From Flectobacillus sp. BAB-3569 (GTDB lineage Bacteria > Bacteroidota > Bacteroidia > Cytophagales > Spirosomataceae), in NCBI RefSeq assembly GCF_002270355.1, contig NZ_NJFZ01000027.1:1-42179 (forward strand): a stretch of DNA of 42,179 nucleotides, given 5' to 3'. Of this stretch, positions 9,901 through 19,013 are shown piece by piece. Both the position numbers and the translations under genes were made by a program. The notes beneath the pieces are model-generated. The model was given only the letters and a program-made list of their open reading frames with translations. It was not told the origin of the DNA and did not search any database. Numbering within the stretch: the stretch's first letter is position 1; every line of letters starts with the position of its first letter.

Positions 9901-12900
9901 GTCTGCTTGCGGACAAGCAGCATCTTGAATACCAGCATTCTGGCTTGTACCAATTGTTTGGCCAGAACCAGCTTGCGTTGGTACGCCCAACGTAGCTGTA
10001 GCCGAAGATACCGCCCCCGTTAATGCCCCAGCAATTGTAATATTGGCTGTAGTAAAGGCCGCACCACCCTCTATAGCATCTGGACATCCATCTCCGTCAG
10101 AATCTAAATCAAGGCTGTTAACAATACCATCATTATCAGAATCCGGTAGAATTTCTGTGAGAGTACAATCTAATCCTGACCCAGTCTGAATAAACATTTC
10201 TGTAATGTTAGCTGTAAGTGGTGGTCGATGTGCTATAGCAATAGTATGTGATGTATTTGTAGCAGTAAATGTGAGAATCACTCTCTTTGCCACTACACCA
10301 ACTTTCACAGGAACTGTGCTTCTTTCTATCCCGTCAACTAACAAAACCCAAGTAGCATCTGTAACTAGAGAAAACGCTGGCCGCTGACCAACTGCCCCAA
10401 CAAAGGAATAGGTATATGTTTTACCGACAGTTAATCCAGATACAACCCGCTGAATTCCTTCACCATAAATTCCAGACCAACCAGAGTTATTTCCGTAAGA
10501 AGACCCCGAAATATACATAGCATTGGAGGGTGCATCAGGGAATAAATTCCTTACATCTCCTGTTCTTAGGGCTCCAAGCCAATATGCACCACCAGTACTT
10601 ATGTCTACACTTCCATTATTAGCAAGCAATGACCATCCAGTTGGAGCTGTTGATTGAGAAAATGCCGTTAAAGAAGTGCTTAATGTAGGATTAGATACCC
10701 CCATGGCATCACCACCGCATAAATACGTTATCTTATCTTCATCAGTATCCAAAATTCCATCATTGTCATCATCAAGGTCAATATCATCTGCTATACCATC
10801 GCCATCATTATCTGGTTTTGGGCAGGCGGCATCCTGAGCTGCTGCATTCTGGCTTGTACCAATTGTTTGGCCAGTACCTGCTTGCGTTGGAACACCCAAC
10901 GTAGCCGTAGTCGAAGAGACCGCTCCCGTTAAAACCCCATCAGTCGTAATATTGGCAGTTGTAAATGCTGCTCCACCTTCAATAGCATCTGGGCAACCAT
11001 CACCATCTGAGTCTAAGTCAAGGCTATTAACAATACCATCGCCATCGAGGTCTGGAGTATTATTCACTCCTCCATCACAAAATAAGCCCGAACCAGTCTG
11101 AATAATCATCATTGAGAAATCGGTATTTTTGGGTGCTGTATGTCCTATAACCAGAACGTGTGAGGTAGCAGTTGCAGTAAAAGACAGTGTTACATACTGA
11201 GCAACAGCCTCCAAGCTTATGTCCGGTGAAGATGACACCAAAGTGCCATCTCGTAGTAATACAAAACGTGAGGTAGTTGGACGTGTTAAACCTGCAATTT
11301 GACTTGGATATTCATTAAGAAAAGTAAAAGCCCCACGAAATGATACACTGTAAGTTTTACCGATAGTCAGCCCAGTTACAGTCTGTTGGAAGGCTTCACC
11401 GTAAGGAGCCCAACCGCCAGCAGCTCCCGAACCACCATTTCCCTGCCCGTAAAGATATAGAGTACTTGATGTATTACCCGGAAATAAAGTAGCAGTCGGA
11501 GTAGTCTGGGTATTACCTCCATAAGGCCAATTACCACTAAAAATATCGACACTTCCTCCATTAGTAGAGTACATACTCCAACCAGTTGGAGCGTTATTAT
11601 AACCTGTCGTTCCTGCTGTCAGTGTTGGATTTGTCAAGCCAGTAGCATTTGTAAAACAAACGGGTGTTGCCTCTACCCCATCCAAAATTCCATCGTTATC
11701 ATCATCAAGGTCATCAATATCAGCAACTCCATCACCATCTGTATCAGTACAGGCGTTAGAATTCCCGTTTTGACTAAATCCAATTGATTGCCCAGTACCA
11801 GCAATCGTCGGTACCCCCATGGTAGTGGCTGTGTTACCAACGACATTTCCTAAATTTTGCGTTACTGGATTCGTTGATGTTCCAGTATATCCTGTTCCGC
11901 TGTTCCCTCCTGCCATCGCAGAAGACACCAAATCGGCAGTTGTAAATGCTGCTCCACCTTCAATAGCATCTGGGCAACCATCACCATCTGAATCTAAGTC
12001 AAGGCTATTAACAATACCATCATTATCAATATCGCAAGATAATTGTACAGCCGGTTCGATTCTGAAATTATCAAGATAAAGGTATGAGTTAAAATTTGAT
12101 GCCGAATTGAAACTACCCAAATGCAAAAAATACATTCGGTTAAATGTCTTTGTTGTCGTAAAAGTGATGCTGTAAGTTTTCCATACTTGGTTAGAGCTTG
12201 ACAACTCGTTATTAATTGAACTGGATGTTCCTAACAAATTAGTTGTTGAGAAATCGGCGGCTCCAACTTCAACCCCATAAATTGCCACTTGTCCAGGCTG
12301 TGTAAAAGGTAAATTAACCACATAACCTGCATCAAACTTTATCGTATAGGTTCCAGGAGGAACATTAGCCCCTATTGAAGCCTGAATACTTTCTGTTCCG
12401 TGAATACCAGCCCATGCTTTCCCATCTGACCCACTGGTCAGTTCGGTAGAAGATTGCCAAGTGGCAGCAGGCTTTGGCGATATACAACCAAGTGGGTCAT
12501 AAACCATTAACTGACCTCCTGAACCAGTAATCCCGCCTGGAGTTTTCCAACCATTAGCATAGTCAATCGTTCCATTAAATGATAAACTTGGGCAGTTTGT
12601 GTAGGTTTCTCCACTTGAATTTTGGAATACCAGTGTAGGGCATTCAACTGTATCAAGAATACCGTCATTATCATCATCAAGGTCATCAATATCTACTATA
12701 CCATCATTGTCTGAGTCAACAGTATTACAATATGTGTCTTGTGCAGTAGCATTCTGACTTGTACCAATACTTTGTCCAATCCCAACGATGGCGGGTACAC
12801 CATTCATAATTCCTGTAGTGCCTACACAAGTGGAGCTTGAGCATAAGTTAAGGCTTACGGGAGTGTTGCTGGTACCATTGTAATTGGCACCACTATTGCC

Positions 12901-14784
12901 ACCAGCCATTAGACTACTTACTAAATTAGAAGCCTTGATAGACATTCCGCCCTCTATAGCATCAGGGCAACCATCGCCATCACTATCTAAATCTAAGCTA
13001 TTGGGTATATTATCGCCATCAAGGTCACAAGCGACCAAAGAAGTAGGCGATGCTACATTCGAAAATGTCCAAATAGCAGTTTTACCAGTATGAGGGGTAT
13101 CACTATATATATTTTCACCTAAATAAGAACTCGTAACTCCTTGCGAGCTCCAAGTTCCTGTTCTTGTAAAACCAGTGGTACTGGAATTATCAATCACATA
13201 GGTGTTTGTCCCATTAGTAACCAATACCGCATCCGCAACCAAAAATGTTCCTGTGGTGCTGGCTGTAGGCAGTAGCGAAACCGTAATTTTATTATTAACA
13301 TCAGGCAATACATTGCTTGCTAACAACTTCCAGTTAAGATTGTTGTAGCTCAGGTCTGAATACGGCCCATTTTGGTTTATTTGAGTACTTTGTGTGGTTG
13401 CTCCCTGAATAGTAAACGGAGCATTAGTAGCCCAACCAGGACCAGCTCGATTGAAAGCATACACCCTGTAAGGAAATGCACCTGGACATTCATCTGAATC
13501 CCTAATACCATCGTTATCGTCATCAAAATCAGCAATATCAGCAACTCCATCACCATCTGTATCAGTACAAGCGTTAGAATTCCCGTTTTGACTAAATCCA
13601 ATTGATTGCCCGGTACCAGCAATCGTCGGTACCCCCATGGTAGTGGCTGTGTTACCAACGACATTTCCTAAATTTTGCGTTACTTGACTCGTTGATGTTC
13701 CAGTATATCCTGTTCCGCTGTTCCCTCCTGCCATCGCAGAAGACACCAAATTGGCTGTAGTAAATGATGCTCCACCCTCTATAGCATCTGGGCAACCATC
13801 GCCATCTGAGTCTAAATCAAGTACATTGGGAATACCATCGCCATCAGTATCCGTATTACAGACAGTTGGTTTTAAATATACATCATCAATCACAAAATCA
13901 TTTCCCGACAAATCAGTTGAGATATTATAAGCCTCCAATGTATATGTATCTGCCGTAAGTGAAACAGAAGTTGAACTTACTTCAACCCATGTCCCTGTAA
14001 TTGGCAATATGCCACTAGCTTTAGAGGCAACTATAACTCCCGCACTATTTTTTAATCTTACCCCTACATTGCAATTTTCATTTCCTGCCACCTTAGCACC
14101 CGTAGCCCATAATCCAAAGTCATAACTTCCAGTAGTTGAAACAGTGACCTGACTCTTATAAAATACGCTGGAAGAAGTACTTCCGTTTACTGCTAAAAAT
14201 GCGTCATTCATTGCTCCAGTGGTATGTCCATTTATATAGAATCTCCCATCTTGTCCAAACCAAAGATAATTATCTTTTGAAATGACAGCATATTCACCAT
14301 CCTTTATATTATTTGGTGATTTGTATATATAACTAGATGATGGTGGCACTTGCAAATCTCTTGTAATAGTCCCTGATGGCACCCCAACTGTCCCTGGTAG
14401 TAAAGTTCCAAACGAGCCATTAAACTCATCAGTTATTAATGAGGTGATTGGAGTTGTACACTCATTCGTATCCAAAATTCCATCGTTATCATCATCAAGG
14501 TCGATAGAATCTTCTACGCCATCACCATCAGAGTCTAGAAGAACTGTTAAATTATTCTTTCTACTTTGAGAAAATAACCTTGCATTCTCTTTTTGCATAA
14601 TGGGACTTTTCAGCTTGGTTGAACCTGAGTATTGAACTTTATTCAACATTTCTTCAATAGTCCCCTTTAGGTCTTTTATCATATAAGCCGTTGTTCCTTC
14701 TACACAAAAGAGCAATAATACTAATACAAATAGATAGATCCATTTTGTAAAGTAATTAGTGAAAAGTAGACTTAAAAGCTTCAT
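6994..14784 (-). CDS. 2596-aa TSP3-repeat mosaic surface protein
   Basis: The ATG at 14784 is followed by an N-terminal hydrophobic segment (about 15-30) serving as signal peptide or anchor. The first TSP3 motif is at 83-109 (DSDGDGVEDSIDLDDDNDG). Seven copies of the block DLDSDGDGCPDAIEGG, followed by a ~70-aa Gly/Thr-rich spacer, end near residues 320, 595, 925, 1251, 1556, 1850 and 2235. Between these blocks lie seven beta-sandwich modules of ~150-250 aa; two of them (GWSMYSTNGGSVDIFSG and GWSLLANNGSVDIS types) are clearly homologous, the others differ. The C-terminus has one copy of the ~90-aa repeat found seven times in the 765-6056 product, then two Ig-like domains. No type IX sorting domain is seen. 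TSP3 repeats bind calcium; the modules look carbohydrate-binding-like, which is inference only. It is the first gene of the leftward surface-protein run. Confidence 0.88.
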   Translation of the reverse strand: MKLLSLLFTNYFTKWIYLFVLVLLLFCVEGTTAYMIKDLKGTIEEMLNKVQYSGSTKLKSPIMQKENARLFSQSRKNNLTVLLDSDGDGVEDSIDLDDDNDGILDTNECTTPITSLITDEFNGSFGTLLPGTVGVPSGTITRDLQVPPSSSYIYKSPNNIKDGEYAVISKDNYLWFGQDGRFYINGHTTGAMNDAFLAVNGSTSSSVFYKSQVTVSTTGSYDFGLWATGAKVAGNENCNVGVRLKNSAGVIVASKASGILPITGTWVEVSSTSVSLTADTYTLEAYNISTDLSGNDFVIDDVYLKPTVCNTDTDGDGIPNVLDLDSDGDGCPDAIEGGASFTTANLVSSAMAGGNSGTGYTGTSTSQVTQNLGNVVGNTATTMGVPTIAGTGQSIGFSQNGNSNACTDTDGDGVADIADFDDDNDGIRDSDECPGAFPYRVYAFNRAGPGWATNAPFTIQGATTQSTQINQNGPYSDLSYNNLNWKLLASNVLPDVNNKITVSLLPTASTTGTFLVADAVLVTNGTNTYVIDNSSTTGFTRTGTWSSQGVTSSYLGENIYSDTPHTGKTAIWTFSNVASPTSLVACDLDGDNIPNSLDLDSDGDGCPDAIEGGMSIKASNLVSSLMAGGNSGANYNGTSNTPVSLNLCSSSTCVGTTGIMNGVPAIVGIGQSIGTSQNATAQDTYCNTVDSDNDGIVDIDDLDDDNDGILDTVECPTLVFQNSSGETYTNCPSLSFNGTIDYANGWKTPGGITGSGGQLMVYDPLGCISPKPAATWQSSTELTSGSDGKAWAGIHGTESIQASIGANVPPGTYTIKFDAGYVVNLPFTQPGQVAIYGVEVGAADFSTTNLLGTSSSINNELSSSNQVWKTYSITFTTTKTFNRMYFLHLGSFNSASNFNSYLYLDNFRIEPAVQLSCDIDNDGIVNSLDLDSDGDGCPDAIEGGAAFTTADLVSSAMAGGNSGTGYTGTSTNPVTQNLGNVVGNTATTMGVPTIAGTGQSIGFSQNGNSNACTDTDGDGVADIDDLDDDNDGILDGVEATPVCFTNATGLTNPTLTAGTTGYNNAPTGWSMYSTNGGSVDIFSGNWPYGGNTQTTPTATLFPGNTSSTLYLYGQGNGGSGAAGGWAPYGEAFQQTVTGLTIGKTYSVSFRGAFTFLNEYPSQIAGLTRPTTSRFVLLRDGTLVSSSPDISLEAVAQYVTLSFTATATSHVLVIGHTAPKNTDFSMMIIQTGSGLFCDGGVNNTPDLDGDGIVNSLDLDSDGDGCPDAIEGGAAFTTANITTDGVLTGAVSSTTATLGVPTQAGTGQTIGTSQNAAAQDAACPKPDNDGDGIADDIDLDDDNDGILDTDEDKITYLCGGDAMGVSNPTLSTSLTAFSQSTAPTGWSLLANNGSVDISTGGAYWLGALRTGDVRNLFPDAPSNAMYISGSSYGNNSGWSGIYGEGIQRVVSGLTVGKTYTYSFVGAVGQRPAFSLVTDATWVLLVDGIERSTVPVKVGVVAKRVILTFTATNTSHTIAIAHRPPLTANITEMFIQTGSGLDCTLTEILPDSDNDGIVNSLDLDSDGDGCPDAIEGGAAFTTANITIAGALTGAVSSATATLGVPTQAGSGQTIGTSQNAGIQDAACPQADNDSDGIADDADLDDDNDGILDEVECSSFELNPYAGSPATISGIIGSSTYTLTTSNTTNVSLNATNAISNNTDQTFNNANYSPRSANSDKIGFYSAAGAVGSVSGRVTINFSTPQVNPRFHFRNVDFTKFNFASTPGIASNALIKVSGNSQMVINGLVVSDVNPSTYDTNDSQTLSACGTVVLIGTYSQVVMDLVKAANLADGINLRITSSNGCDTDGDGIADGLDLDSDGDGCSDAIEGGANFTTANLVNSTIAGGNTGTGYTGTSTNPVTQNLGNNVGTTSTTMGVPTIAGTGQTVEFSQTTAVNACTDADNDGVPDVYDLDNDNDGILDYVENSNCSVVGETVITNAFFNLATAGTLIPKGDIRNIPGTGGLLYSYNSSNEGGGSNDLLARSTGRFRLLTAAQSNTGASIMAIDANGADLVDDAAMSVFVAGQYINLLDGRRYTIEGDFSLGISVTGTPSNEFGTGLGAPDQDPLWKDEVVGSYDGVFVSGLGGTALRRDPDNNAPGNGFTNLARATGWYRQKTTYYVALNASNVLTLYADNSIQRYTSGTLGAATLANKIDMGPASDYPWLYKAVIYAGVDEFVTNVKFSVGTDCDTDGDGIANRFDLDSDGDGCSDAIEGGASFTTANTTPVGALTGAVSSATATLGVPTQAGTGQTIGTSQNAAAQDAACITCPTISNSAESNVNPSLCNTTTGSIKICGLMANGTGYTINYNKNGIAATPLTNQTADAFGCVTITGLTAGSYTNIRISATNCPAGSNALSATLTDPAAPAAPINLAGVQSSVCVGTSVALSATGTAGTTYNWTVSPTGATLSSVEGIIFGTTANNTFNSTAAGIYTVSLTQTIAGCTSPAATTIITVNSTPSIVVPAATTKSNICPASTVDLTSLQPPAVSGVTYEWHTVSNNPSASSLVSTPSAVTAGIYYLYGRSASGCYSVPSSAVTAIVTAGCNPCKAGDIAPTFIKN
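7860..13830 (-). repeat. Seven-copy intragenic TSP3/spacer repeat with near-identical DNA blocks
   Basis: Within the 2596-aa gene, the segment encoding DLDSDGDGC-x-DAIEGG plus its Gly-rich spacer recurs near 8040, 9190, 10070, 10980, 11960, 12950 and 13780. Bases 11722-11940 and 13540-13758 (offset 1818 bases, 606 codons) differ at only about four positions by eye, and the blocks near 7890, 9930 and 10840 are also closely related. The intervening modules are much more diverged, which suggests gene conversion or recent duplication of the linker blocks. Confidence 0.85.
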
Positions 14785-15959
14785 ACTTATTATTGTTTTA
14801 TTTATTACACCTTATAATGATTTTTTGATATGTACAGATTGATGCTACACTTTTGTGGTGTATTTGCATATCCTTATATTCGATTATTTCCTATTTTTAG
14901 CGACACCTGTCTATCTTTATTATTTCTGTAGAAGCAAACAATATCCTTACAATTACTCCAATAGTACGTTTGGTCATATCTAATCAATTAGTAGTCAAGG
15001 TCAACTACCGTAGTTGATTTAAATAGTTTAAAGTATTCTTGCTACAATAAGGCTTTACTCCACAGTAAGAATCTCTCTATAGTCTTATTGATATTTTTAG
15101 ATTGGGGAACACTAAAATCTTCGTAGTATTAATTTTCTTTTCTATATCGTATTTTCATTGAAAACTCTCAAATTATACGCTTATCGATCCGTATTGCAGT
15201 TATATGTTGTAGAAGCTAAATATCAGGAATACTCAGTCTTGATTTCTAAGTCATAGACACGCCATTCCTCACCAACTATCAATCTCTTAATCTTTATTTT
15301 AAATACTTTTGATGTAGAACACTTCATACAACTGATACGAGTTCTACAAATACAATAATCAAACTATTTACTTCAGATAAAAATTATCATAATTAGCTCT
15401 CAATTAAGAGACTAATCTTTATTTAGCTACAAAGGATAGTAGTTATGAAGCAGGAGAAATCATAGCTACCTAGGCGAATTGGTGTTTCTTAATGTTAACC
15501 CTCAATAAGAATACTTGAGTATTAATTGATACGAAGTATTTTCAAACAGGTCACCAAATACTTTCTAAACTATAATAATGGTTAGGTTTACATCAAACAG
15601 AGCAATTTTCACACCACTTGATTTTAAAAAATTCACCTTAAGCTTATTTTACAACGAACGACACGAAAAATATAATGAAACCCTCGAATTAATGAACGAA
15701 CGTGTCTGTACGTCATTAAAAAAGTCAATATTTATCATTCAAAAGCTTCGTATTTTGCGAAAATCAAATCTCAACACTTTTGATTTTTTTATTTCGTAGA
15801 GGATTTAAAAAGTATATATTTTTCGCTACACTCTATCCCTTGAAAGATTCTCATCTTAATTTTTGGAAAATCCTCGTTCCTACACAACGTTTCCCCTATC
15901 ATTTCTGGTCTAGTAGCTTAAAACACAGGCAATTTATCACCCCTCTAAATATTTAGTAT
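14785..15959. other. 1.2-kb gene-poor region between divergent surface-protein genes
   Basis: There is no convincing coding frame on either strand. A 73-codon frame at 15578-15799 (plus) has no recognisable family, no clear upstream signal and an AT-driven composition, so I do not call it. Small inverted repeats are present at 15001-15017 (TCAACTAC, one base, GTAGTTGA) and at 15510-15523 (AATACT-TG-AGTATT). TACGTTTG (14965-14972) and TACTTTTG (15304-15311) fit the TAnnTTTG box on the plus strand, but I see no good partner -33 box. The promoters of both flanking surface genes must lie here. It could hold a small RNA, but nothing in the sequence proves one. Confidence 0.5.
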
Positions 15960-17705
15960 ATGAACAAGTTTTCACTTCCCTTATGTTTTTTATTATGCTT
16001 TCATTCTTTGATTTTTTCTCAAACCGACTGTTCCAATATTGGCTTCGAATTAGGAAATATTTCGGGGTGGTCACTTAGTCGTGGGACGCTCACTGACGAC
16101 GGTACAAAAACTGTTTATGGCACCGAAGTTTCAGGAGCAGATCATAAAATTGTCAACATCAGTGAAGGCTACGATGCCAAAATCACTCAAGATAAAATAT
16201 CTGTGGTATCGGGTAGCAACTATGCTATTCGGCTTGGAAGTGATACAGAAGGAGGAAGTTACCATCGATTAAAAACATCCTTTAATGTAACCGCTGACAA
16301 TGCTTTATTTCAGTATAAATTTGCAGTAATGCTCGCAAATGATAGGCAAGGGCATACCGATTTTCAAAAACCTGGTTTCAATATTCAAATCACTGACCAA
16401 AATGGAAATCAGCTAGCCTGTAGTTATTTTGATGTGCAACTTTCAACACCTGGTTCTACGGCAACCTTTAAATCTCAAACCTATACAAATGGTACGATTG
16501 AATATAAGGACTGGACAACAGGCGCAATCAATTTGAGCAATTACATTGGTCAACGTATCAATATTCAAGTTACTGCACATGGCTGTACCAAAAGAACTCA
16601 CTTTGGATATGCCTACTTTGATGCGCAATGTTTGAAGGCGGAAATAAAAGCAAATGCGGTTTGTCCAGACGAAAACGGTTTTATGACATTTTCAGCTCCA
16701 GATGGTTTTGCACAATATACTTGGAACACTGGTGCTACAACCTCAAGCATTACAGTAAAGCCCACGCTGGGCGATAAGCTTTGGGTGAAAGTTTTACCTC
16801 TTGCAAGCTTGGATAAGACCTGCGAACTGCAATTAAAATATGAACTCAAATATCAACATGTTTATAATACCATTGATTCGACAATCTGTGAAGGCGAATC
16901 GGTAACGGTTGATAGCAAAAAATATAAAACAACTGGCATTTATACGATCAATATTAGTCGGCAAGGTATCTGCGATAGTACCATCACACTTAAACTACAA
17001 GTAACAGCACTTACCAGGTATAGTAATGTAGTAAGTCTTTGTTCTGGAAAAACGCTCAGTGTTGGTAGCAAAACCTACAATAGTACAGGTATTTATGTAG
17101 ACACCTTACAACGTGCTGGCAAATGTGATAGTATTGTTACTAATTATCTCACGATTGTTGATGTTGATATTTCATTAGAGCAATCTGATTTCAATCTAGT
17201 AACTGGCGATAAAGCATTCTTAAAAACCATAGCCCATTCTACTGGAAATTATCAATACACTTGGGTTCCCCCCATCGATCTAGCTTGTGCGACTTGCTCA
17301 GAAACTTGGGTAACACCCAGTCAAAGTAGACAATACAAAGTATATGTCGTGAGCCAAGACAATACTTCTTGTCGTGATACAGGTACTGTCAATATAGCCG
17401 TAAGACGATGTGACATCGTGATTTTACCTAATGCATTTTCTCCTAATCTCGATAATCATAATGATTATTATTTTGCTTATGCTAGTGGTTGTGTAAAGCA
17501 AATCAAAAGTATGAAAATTTATAATCGTTGGGGTGAATTGATATTTTGGAAAGAAAACCTATCCCCTACTGATCAGACCAGTGGCTGGGATGGAACTTAC
17601 AAAGGAGTTTTAGCTGAGGTTGGTAGTTATGCATATCAGTTAGAAGTAGAATTAAATAATGGACTCATCAATAATCAAAGTGGAGCCTTTGTATTGATGA
17701 GGTGA
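15960..17705 (+). CDS. Surface protein with type B (CHU_C) T9SS sorting domain
   Basis: The product is 581 aa. A signal peptide (MNKFSLPLCFLLCFHSLIFSQ) is followed by a beta-rich domain (~25-220) and an Ig-like stretch (YTWNTGATTSSITVKP). Two tandem modules of the form C-x-G-x5-V-x2-KxY-x2-TG-Y ... CDSxxT (about 300-400) follow; these are common in Bacteroidota surface proteins. Next is a PKD-like domain (QYTWVPPIDLACATCSETW), and last a gliding-motility-associated C-terminal domain (from ~487: ILPNAFSPNLDNHNDYYF, then MKIYNRWGELIFW, GWDGTYKG, GSYAYQLEV). That last domain is the known signal for type IX secretion, so the protein is most likely exported and attached to the cell surface. It is monocistronic and ends just before a perfect palindrome. 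An adhesive role is inference. Confidence 0.88.
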   Translation: MNKFSLPLCFLLCFHSLIFSQTDCSNIGFELGNISGWSLSRGTLTDDGTKTVYGTEVSGADHKIVNISEGYDAKITQDKISVVSGSNYAIRLGSDTEGGSYHRLKTSFNVTADNALFQYKFAVMLANDRQGHTDFQKPGFNIQITDQNGNQLACSYFDVQLSTPGSTATFKSQTYTNGTIEYKDWTTGAINLSNYIGQRINIQVTAHGCTKRTHFGYAYFDAQCLKAEIKANAVCPDENGFMTFSAPDGFAQYTWNTGATTSSITVKPTLGDKLWVKVLPLASLDKTCELQLKYELKYQHVYNTIDSTICEGESVTVDSKKYKTTGIYTINISRQGICDSTITLKLQVTALTRYSNVVSLCSGKTLSVGSKTYNSTGIYVDTLQRAGKCDSIVTNYLTIVDVDISLEQSDFNLVTGDKAFLKTIAHSTGNYQYTWVPPIDLACATCSETWVTPSQSRQYKVYVVSQDNTSCRDTGTVNIAVRRCDIVILPNAFSPNLDNHNDYYFAYASGCVKQIKSMKIYNRWGELIFWKENLSPTDQTSGWDGTYKGVLAEVGSYAYQLEVELNNGLINNQSGAFVLMR

Positions 17706-17729
17706 GTACTGTCAATTGATTATTTTAAA

Positions 17730-17785
17730 TCTCTATTTTATCAGCAGATACACAATATATTGTGTATCTGCTGATAAAATAGAGA
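17730..17785. terminator. Perfect 56-base palindrome, probable bidirectional terminator
   Basis: Bases 17730-17757 are exactly the reverse complement of 17758-17785 (28-base arms, no spacer, centre CACAATATATTGTG). It lies between the stop of the type B sorted protein (17705) and the stop of the convergent transporter gene (17793). The position suits a bidirectional terminator, but neither side has a long T-run, so a different role such as a recombination trace or mRNA end protection is possible. Confidence 0.6.
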
Positions 17786-17792
17786 AGTCTTT

Positions 17793-19013
17793 CTACCAAT
17801 TAGTCTTTTTATGTCCCCAAGTTGCATAGTACGCAATATACAGGTACAATGGAATCAAAAGTCCATAAGCTGATTGAGCACCGATGGTATCTGCCAATTT
17901 ACCGTACACTAGTGGTAAAATAGCGCCACCAGCAATCATCATTACCAATAAGGCCGAACCTAGCTTGGTAAACTTACCAAGTCCATTAATCGCTAATGGC
18001 CAAATCGCTGGCCACATGATGGCATTGGATAAGCCTAATAAGGCAATGCTCAACACAGAGGTGTATCCAGTTGTGAACAATGCCACAAGTGTAATTACTA
18101 CACCCAATAAAGATGATAACTTTAACCAAGTTTGTTGTGATACATATTTAGGAATCAATACAATTCCTAATACATAACCTACCAACATCGACCATAAAGT
18201 AAATTGACCAAAGTCTTTAGCTTCTGATTCTGGAAAACCTAGTGAAATACCATAACTAATAATTGTATCTCCCGAAATTACCTCAAGACCTACGTAGCTA
18301 AACAATGTAACCAAGCCTAAAACCAAATTTGGGAAAGCCCAAATGCTCGTTTTTTCACTTTTCTCTGATGTATCACCCTCTTGTTCCTCACTCACTTCAG
18401 GCAAACCTTTTGACAGCATGATCAAAATAGCCAGTACAATCAATACACCTGTTAAAATCAAATAGGGTACTGTTACTTTATCTAATTCTGTTTCGCTCGA
18501 TACAGCAACACTCACTGTGCTACTTGCCAATAGCAAACCTCCCAAAAGTTTCTGACTCAAAATACCTGCAATTTTGTTGGCAATACCCATGATGCTAATA
18601 CGCTGGGCAGCGCTTTCGCGGTCTCCTAGGATAGTCACATAAGGATTCGAAGCCGTTTGCAATAAAGTCAAACCGATACCAATCACAAATAAGCCTACCA
18701 AGAAAAGAATGTAAGAAGCCATTTTGGCAGCAGGAACGAAAGTTAACGTACCAATTGCCATTATACCCAAACCTACAGCCATACCTTTTTTGAAACCTAT
18801 TTTTTTCAAAATTTCTGACGAAGGAATCGCCATGACTGTATAAGAAATAAAGAAGGCAAAGGTTACTAGTAGCGAACTTGTATTATCTAGGTTAAATGCT
18901 TTTTTGAAAAAAGCAATCAGTGTTCCATTCACCCACGTGACAAAACCGAATACGAAAAATAATACCCCAATGATAATCAAAGGGCCTAAGTAATTTTGTT
19001 TTTTGTTGTTCAT
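17793..19013 (-). CDS. FucP-family sugar:H+ symporter (MFS)
   Basis: This is a 406-aa inner-membrane transporter with about 12 hydrophobic segments. The ATG at 19013 starts MNNKKQNYLGPLIIIGVLFF; a longer frame from a TTG at 19082 would add 23 residues before the usual family start and is rejected. Diagnostic stretches are FFVFGFVTWVNGTLIAFFK, the AIPSSEILKKIGFKKGM loop after helix 2, and LLQTASNPYVTILG, all typical of the L-fucose permease / glucose-galactose transporter group, which imports hexoses with protons. The exact sugar cannot be read from the sequence. The gene stands alone: DPP-IV follows in the same direction on the other side of a 357-base gap, so no sugar operon is visible. Confidence 0.87.
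   Translation of the reverse strand: MNNKKQNYLGPLIIIGVLFFVFGFVTWVNGTLIAFFKKAFNLDNTSSLLVTFAFFISYTVMAIPSSEILKKIGFKKGMAVGLGIMAIGTLTFVPAAKMASYILFLVGLFVIGIGLTLLQTASNPYVTILGDRESAAQRISIMGIANKIAGILSQKLLGGLLLASSTVSVAVSSETELDKVTVPYLILTGVLIVLAILIMLSKGLPEVSEEQEGDTSEKSEKTSIWAFPNLVLGLVTLFSYVGLEVISGDTIISYGISLGFPESEAKDFGQFTLWSMLVGYVLGIVLIPKYVSQQTWLKLSSLLGVVITLVALFTTGYTSVLSIALLGLSNAIMWPAIWPLAINGLGKFTKLGSALLVMMIAGGAILPLVYGKLADTIGAQSAYGLLIPLYLYIAYYATWGHKKTNW

Noticed and set aside
7860-13830. Regularly recurring repeats that could suggest a CRISPR array
   Set aside because: The copies are ~0.9 kb apart, in one open frame, and encode TSP3 calcium motifs; there are no short spacers of constant size and no cas genes.
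15578-15799. 73-codon frame in the long intergenic region
   Set aside because: No recognisable family, no signal upstream, and AT-rich composition; insufficient to call a gene.
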